Positions 62,473 through 64,000 of a DNA stretch of 64,000 nucleotides are shown here, piece after piece (position 1 is the stretch's first letter; the number at the start of each line of letters is the position of its first letter). A model generated the notes under the pieces. It was not told the DNA's origin, searched no databases, and saw only the letters and a list, made by a program, of their open reading frames with translations. The translations under genes and the position numbers were made by a program. The DNA is taken from positions 62,001-126,000 of the forward strand of contig NZ_JAGGLR010000033.1 of the NCBI RefSeq assembly GCF_017874715.1. The letters run 5' to 3'. This DNA comes from Streptomyces iranensis. Lineage in GTDB: Bacteria; Actinomycetota; Actinomycetes; Streptomycetales; Streptomycetaceae.

Positions 62473-63141
62473 GTGGAGCATTACAGCACGCGTACGCCCC
62501 GCCGCGCGGCGGCACCGCCGCCCCGTCCGGCCGCGGACGACACGTATCCGGGACGCGGCAGAAGCACGGGTCAGGGCCGGGGTCAGCCCGGCGGCGCGGT
62601 CCGGGCGCCGCGGCCTGCCGCACGCCGTACGGGGCCGTCCGGAGCGGCCGCGGCGCTGCCCGCCGTCCTGCGGCGGGCCCGGGGGCTGTCCCTCCCCGAT
62701 CCCCGGCTGACCGGGCTGGGCGCGGGGCTGCTGACCACGCTCGCCATGCTCGGCGTCGGCTGCCTGGACGCGCTGCTGCTCTCCGGCTCGCCCACCGTCT
62801 ACAGCGTGCTCTTCCTGCCCGCCTGCGCGGCCTGCGCGCTGTGGGTGCGCCCGGCCGATCTGCTGGCGGCGCCGGTGACGGCGCCGCTGGCCTATACGGT
62901 CGGGCTGCTGCCGATCAACGAGGGCTCGGCCGGTTTCAGCGGACAGGCGGTGGGGGTGTTCACCGCGCTGTCGCTGCAGGCCGGGTGGCTCTACGCGGGA
63001 ACGCTGCTGACCGTGGTGATCGTGCTCGTACGGCGGGCCGTGCTGGTCACCCGGCGCCGCCGGCAGCAGCGGCCGCGGCCATCCCGGCACCCACGATCCC
63101 CGCGTTGTTCTGAAGCTGCGCCGGCACGATCTCGGCCCTGA
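62473..63141 (+). CDS. DUF6542-type membrane protein
   Basis: 222 residues: an N-terminal Pro/Arg/Gly-rich cytoplasmic tail of about 70 residues, then four hydrophobic segments between about 80 and 195 (GLGAGLLTTLAMLGVGCLDA; VTAPLAYTVGLLP; TLLTVVIVLVRRAVLV), ending in an Arg-rich tail. The family is common beside ychF in Streptomyces; function unknown. The GTG at 62473 is used. Divergent from ychF and convergent with ppgK; its last 95 bp overlap the ppgK 3' end on the opposite strand. Confidence 0.8.
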   Translation: MEHYSTRTPRRAAAPPPRPAADDTYPGRGRSTGQGRGQPGGAVRAPRPAARRTGPSGAAAALPAVLRRARGLSLPDPRLTGLGAGLLTTLAMLGVGCLDALLLSGSPTVYSVLFLPACAACALWVRPADLLAAPVTAPLAYTVGLLPINEGSAGFSGQAVGVFTALSLQAGWLYAGTLLTVVIVLVRRAVLVTRRRRQQRPRPSRHPRSPRCSEAAPARSRP

Positions 63142-63838
63142 CGCCCTCGATCAGCGGCAGGAACTTGTCCGCCTTACGGCTCACCCCGCCGCCCAGCACG
63201 AAGAGCTCGGGAGAGAAGAGCATCTCCAGGTGATGGAGGTACTTCTGCACCCGGCGCGCCCAGTGCGACCAGCTGAGGTCGTGGTCGTCCTTGACCTTGG
63301 TCGAGGCCCGCTTCTCCGCCTCGTGGCCGTCCAGCTCCAGATGGCCGAGCTCGGTGTTGGTGAGCAGATGCCCATCGGTGAAGACCGCGCTGCCGATGCC
63401 GGTGCCGAGGGTGAGCACGATCACGGTGCCCTTGACGCCGCGGGCGGCGCCGAACGTCGCCTCCGCGACCCCGGCCGCGTCCGCGTCGTTCAACACCGTG
63501 ACCGGGCAGTCCAGCCGCTCGGTGAGGCGCGACGCCAGATCGGTGCCGATCCAGCTCTTGTCGACATTCGCGGCGGTAAGGGTGGCACCGTCCTTCACCA
63601 CACCCGGGAAGGTCACCCCGACCGGCCGCCCGGACCAGTCGAAGTGCCGGACGACCTCCACCACACCGTCCAGGACCGCCTCGGGCGTGGACGGATGCGG
63701 GGTGAGCACCTTATGGCGCTCCTCGGCGAGCTCGCCCCGGTCCAGGTCCACCGGGGCGCCCTTGATGCCCGAACCGCCGATGTCGATGCCGAACACCTTC
63801 GCCGCGGCCGCCCCCGTGGCCCCCTGGCCGTACGTCAC
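63047..63838 (-). CDS. ppgK: Polyphosphate glucokinase
   Basis: 263 residues, ROK family. Phosphorylates glucose with polyphosphate or ATP to glucose 6-phosphate. Phosphate-1 loop FGIDIGGSGIKG at about 16-27, catalytic Asp in LNDADAAG, GTGIGSAVF adenosine/phosphate loop and the PpgK hallmark ELGHLELDGHEAEKRAS. Complete. The GTG at 63838 overlaps the ispH stop (GTGA), which gives translational coupling. A core gene of glucose metabolism in Streptomyces. Confidence 0.95.
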   Translation of the reverse strand: MTYGQGATGAAAAKVFGIDIGGSGIKGAPVDLDRGELAEERHKVLTPHPSTPEAVLDGVVEVVRHFDWSGRPVGVTFPGVVKDGATLTAANVDKSWIGTDLASRLTERLDCPVTVLNDADAAGVAEATFGAARGVKGTVIVLTLGTGIGSAVFTDGHLLTNTELGHLELDGHEAEKRASTKVKDDHDLSWSHWARRVQKYLHHLEMLFSPELFVLGGGVSRKADKFLPLIEGVRAEIVPAQLQNNAGIVGAGMAAAAAAGGAG

Positions 63839-64000
63839 CGCTGGGACCCCTCGGGCCGGCCGGCCACCGCCGGCGTCTCCGGCTGACCGACGGCCGCCGC
63901 GGCGGCCTCGGCCCGCAGGTCCCGGCGCAGCTCCTTGGGCAGCGAGAAGGTCAGCGACTCCTGCATGGGCTGGACGACCTCGACATCGCCGAAGCCGCGC
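63835..64000 (-). CDS. ispH: 4-hydroxy-3-methylbut-2-enyl diphosphate reductase, C-terminal end
   Basis: Only the last 55 codons are in the window: GFGDVEVVQPMQESLTFSLP, then KELRRDLRAEAAAA and stop. The FSLPKELRRDL ending is typical of actinobacterial IspH (LytB), the last enzyme of the MEP isoprenoid pathway, and ispH next to ppgK is a known Streptomyces order. The iron-sulfur cysteines lie outside the window, so the call rests on the tail and context. Confidence 0.7.
   Translation of the reverse strand, partial: RGFGDVEVVQPMQESLTFSLPKELRRDLRAEAAAAAVGQPETPAVAGRPEGSQR

Overview
The window reads as chromosome of a high-GC filamentous actinomycete, most likely a Streptomyces. The evidence is the codon bias, the frequent GTG starts, the block ychF - DUF6542 - ppgK - ispH at the right end (a Streptomyces core order, recalled from knowledge), and families typical of that group: DUF397, SlpD/E-type tripeptidyl aminopeptidase, PAS-GAF-SpoIIE-ATPase phosphatase and a bL37-like micro-protein. 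Only about the last 3 kb (61.2-64 kb) is clearly core. The rest is accessory DNA, rich in insertion-sequence relics, truncated genes and chimeric junctions.

1-12 kb: a catabolic cluster. On the minus strand are an amidase, a CocE/NonD hydrolase, an acyl-CoA ligase, a fumarylacetoacetate-hydrolase-family enzyme, an enolase-superfamily dehydratase, an MFS permease and a class II aldolase. On the plus strand are a TetR regulator and a lactate-2-monooxygenase-like flavoenzyme. The same ATACA-N4-TGTAT palindrome lies before the aldolase and before tetR, which suggests one regulon. The substrate is unknown, probably a 2-hydroxy or sugar-type acid.

12-32 kb: a mosaic. It holds relics of IS5-like, IS630 and IS1380 elements, and a 447-bp mini-IS with 18-bp terminal repeats and a 5-bp target duplication. 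It holds decayed genes (two-component system, VOC enzyme, TetR, 2OG-Fe oxygenase, flavoprotein, WXG-like N-terminus, SPFH protein). Between them are intact genes: S33 peptidase, NmrA and flavodoxin-fold oxidoreductases with an AraC regulator, a TetR/alpha-beta-hydrolase pair with a near-textbook operator, a GrpB protein, a double-hotdog thioesterase, DUF397 and a methyltransferase.

32-51 kb: a PadR-ABC ATPase-FtsX-like permease operon joined by ATGA overlaps; a frameshifted tyrosine integrase; a frameshifted lactate permease; a SpoIIE-type phosphatase; a chimeric dehydrogenase/amidohydrolase junction; and a CocE hydrolase divergent from an acyl-CoA synthetase and a NarL-type two-component system.

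50.9-61.2 kb: an apparent integrative element bounded by a 25-bp direct repeat. The right copy is the 3' end of ychF. Inside are a VapBC-like toxin-antitoxin pair and a tightly packed five-gene operon: hsdM-hsdS-hsdR, then a CHAT (caspase-like) protease and an alpha/beta hydrolase. The HsdR protein carries a C-terminal extension of about 150 residues not usual for the family. This CHAT-hydrolase module coupled to type I restriction is the best candidate for an undescribed defence system. Paired (T/C)CCAGCAC repeats, 11 bp apart, recur at the element ends and at two other places, and suggest tandem accretion of related elements at ychF.

61.2-64 kb: ychF, a DUF6542 membrane protein, polyphosphate glucokinase and the end of ispH.
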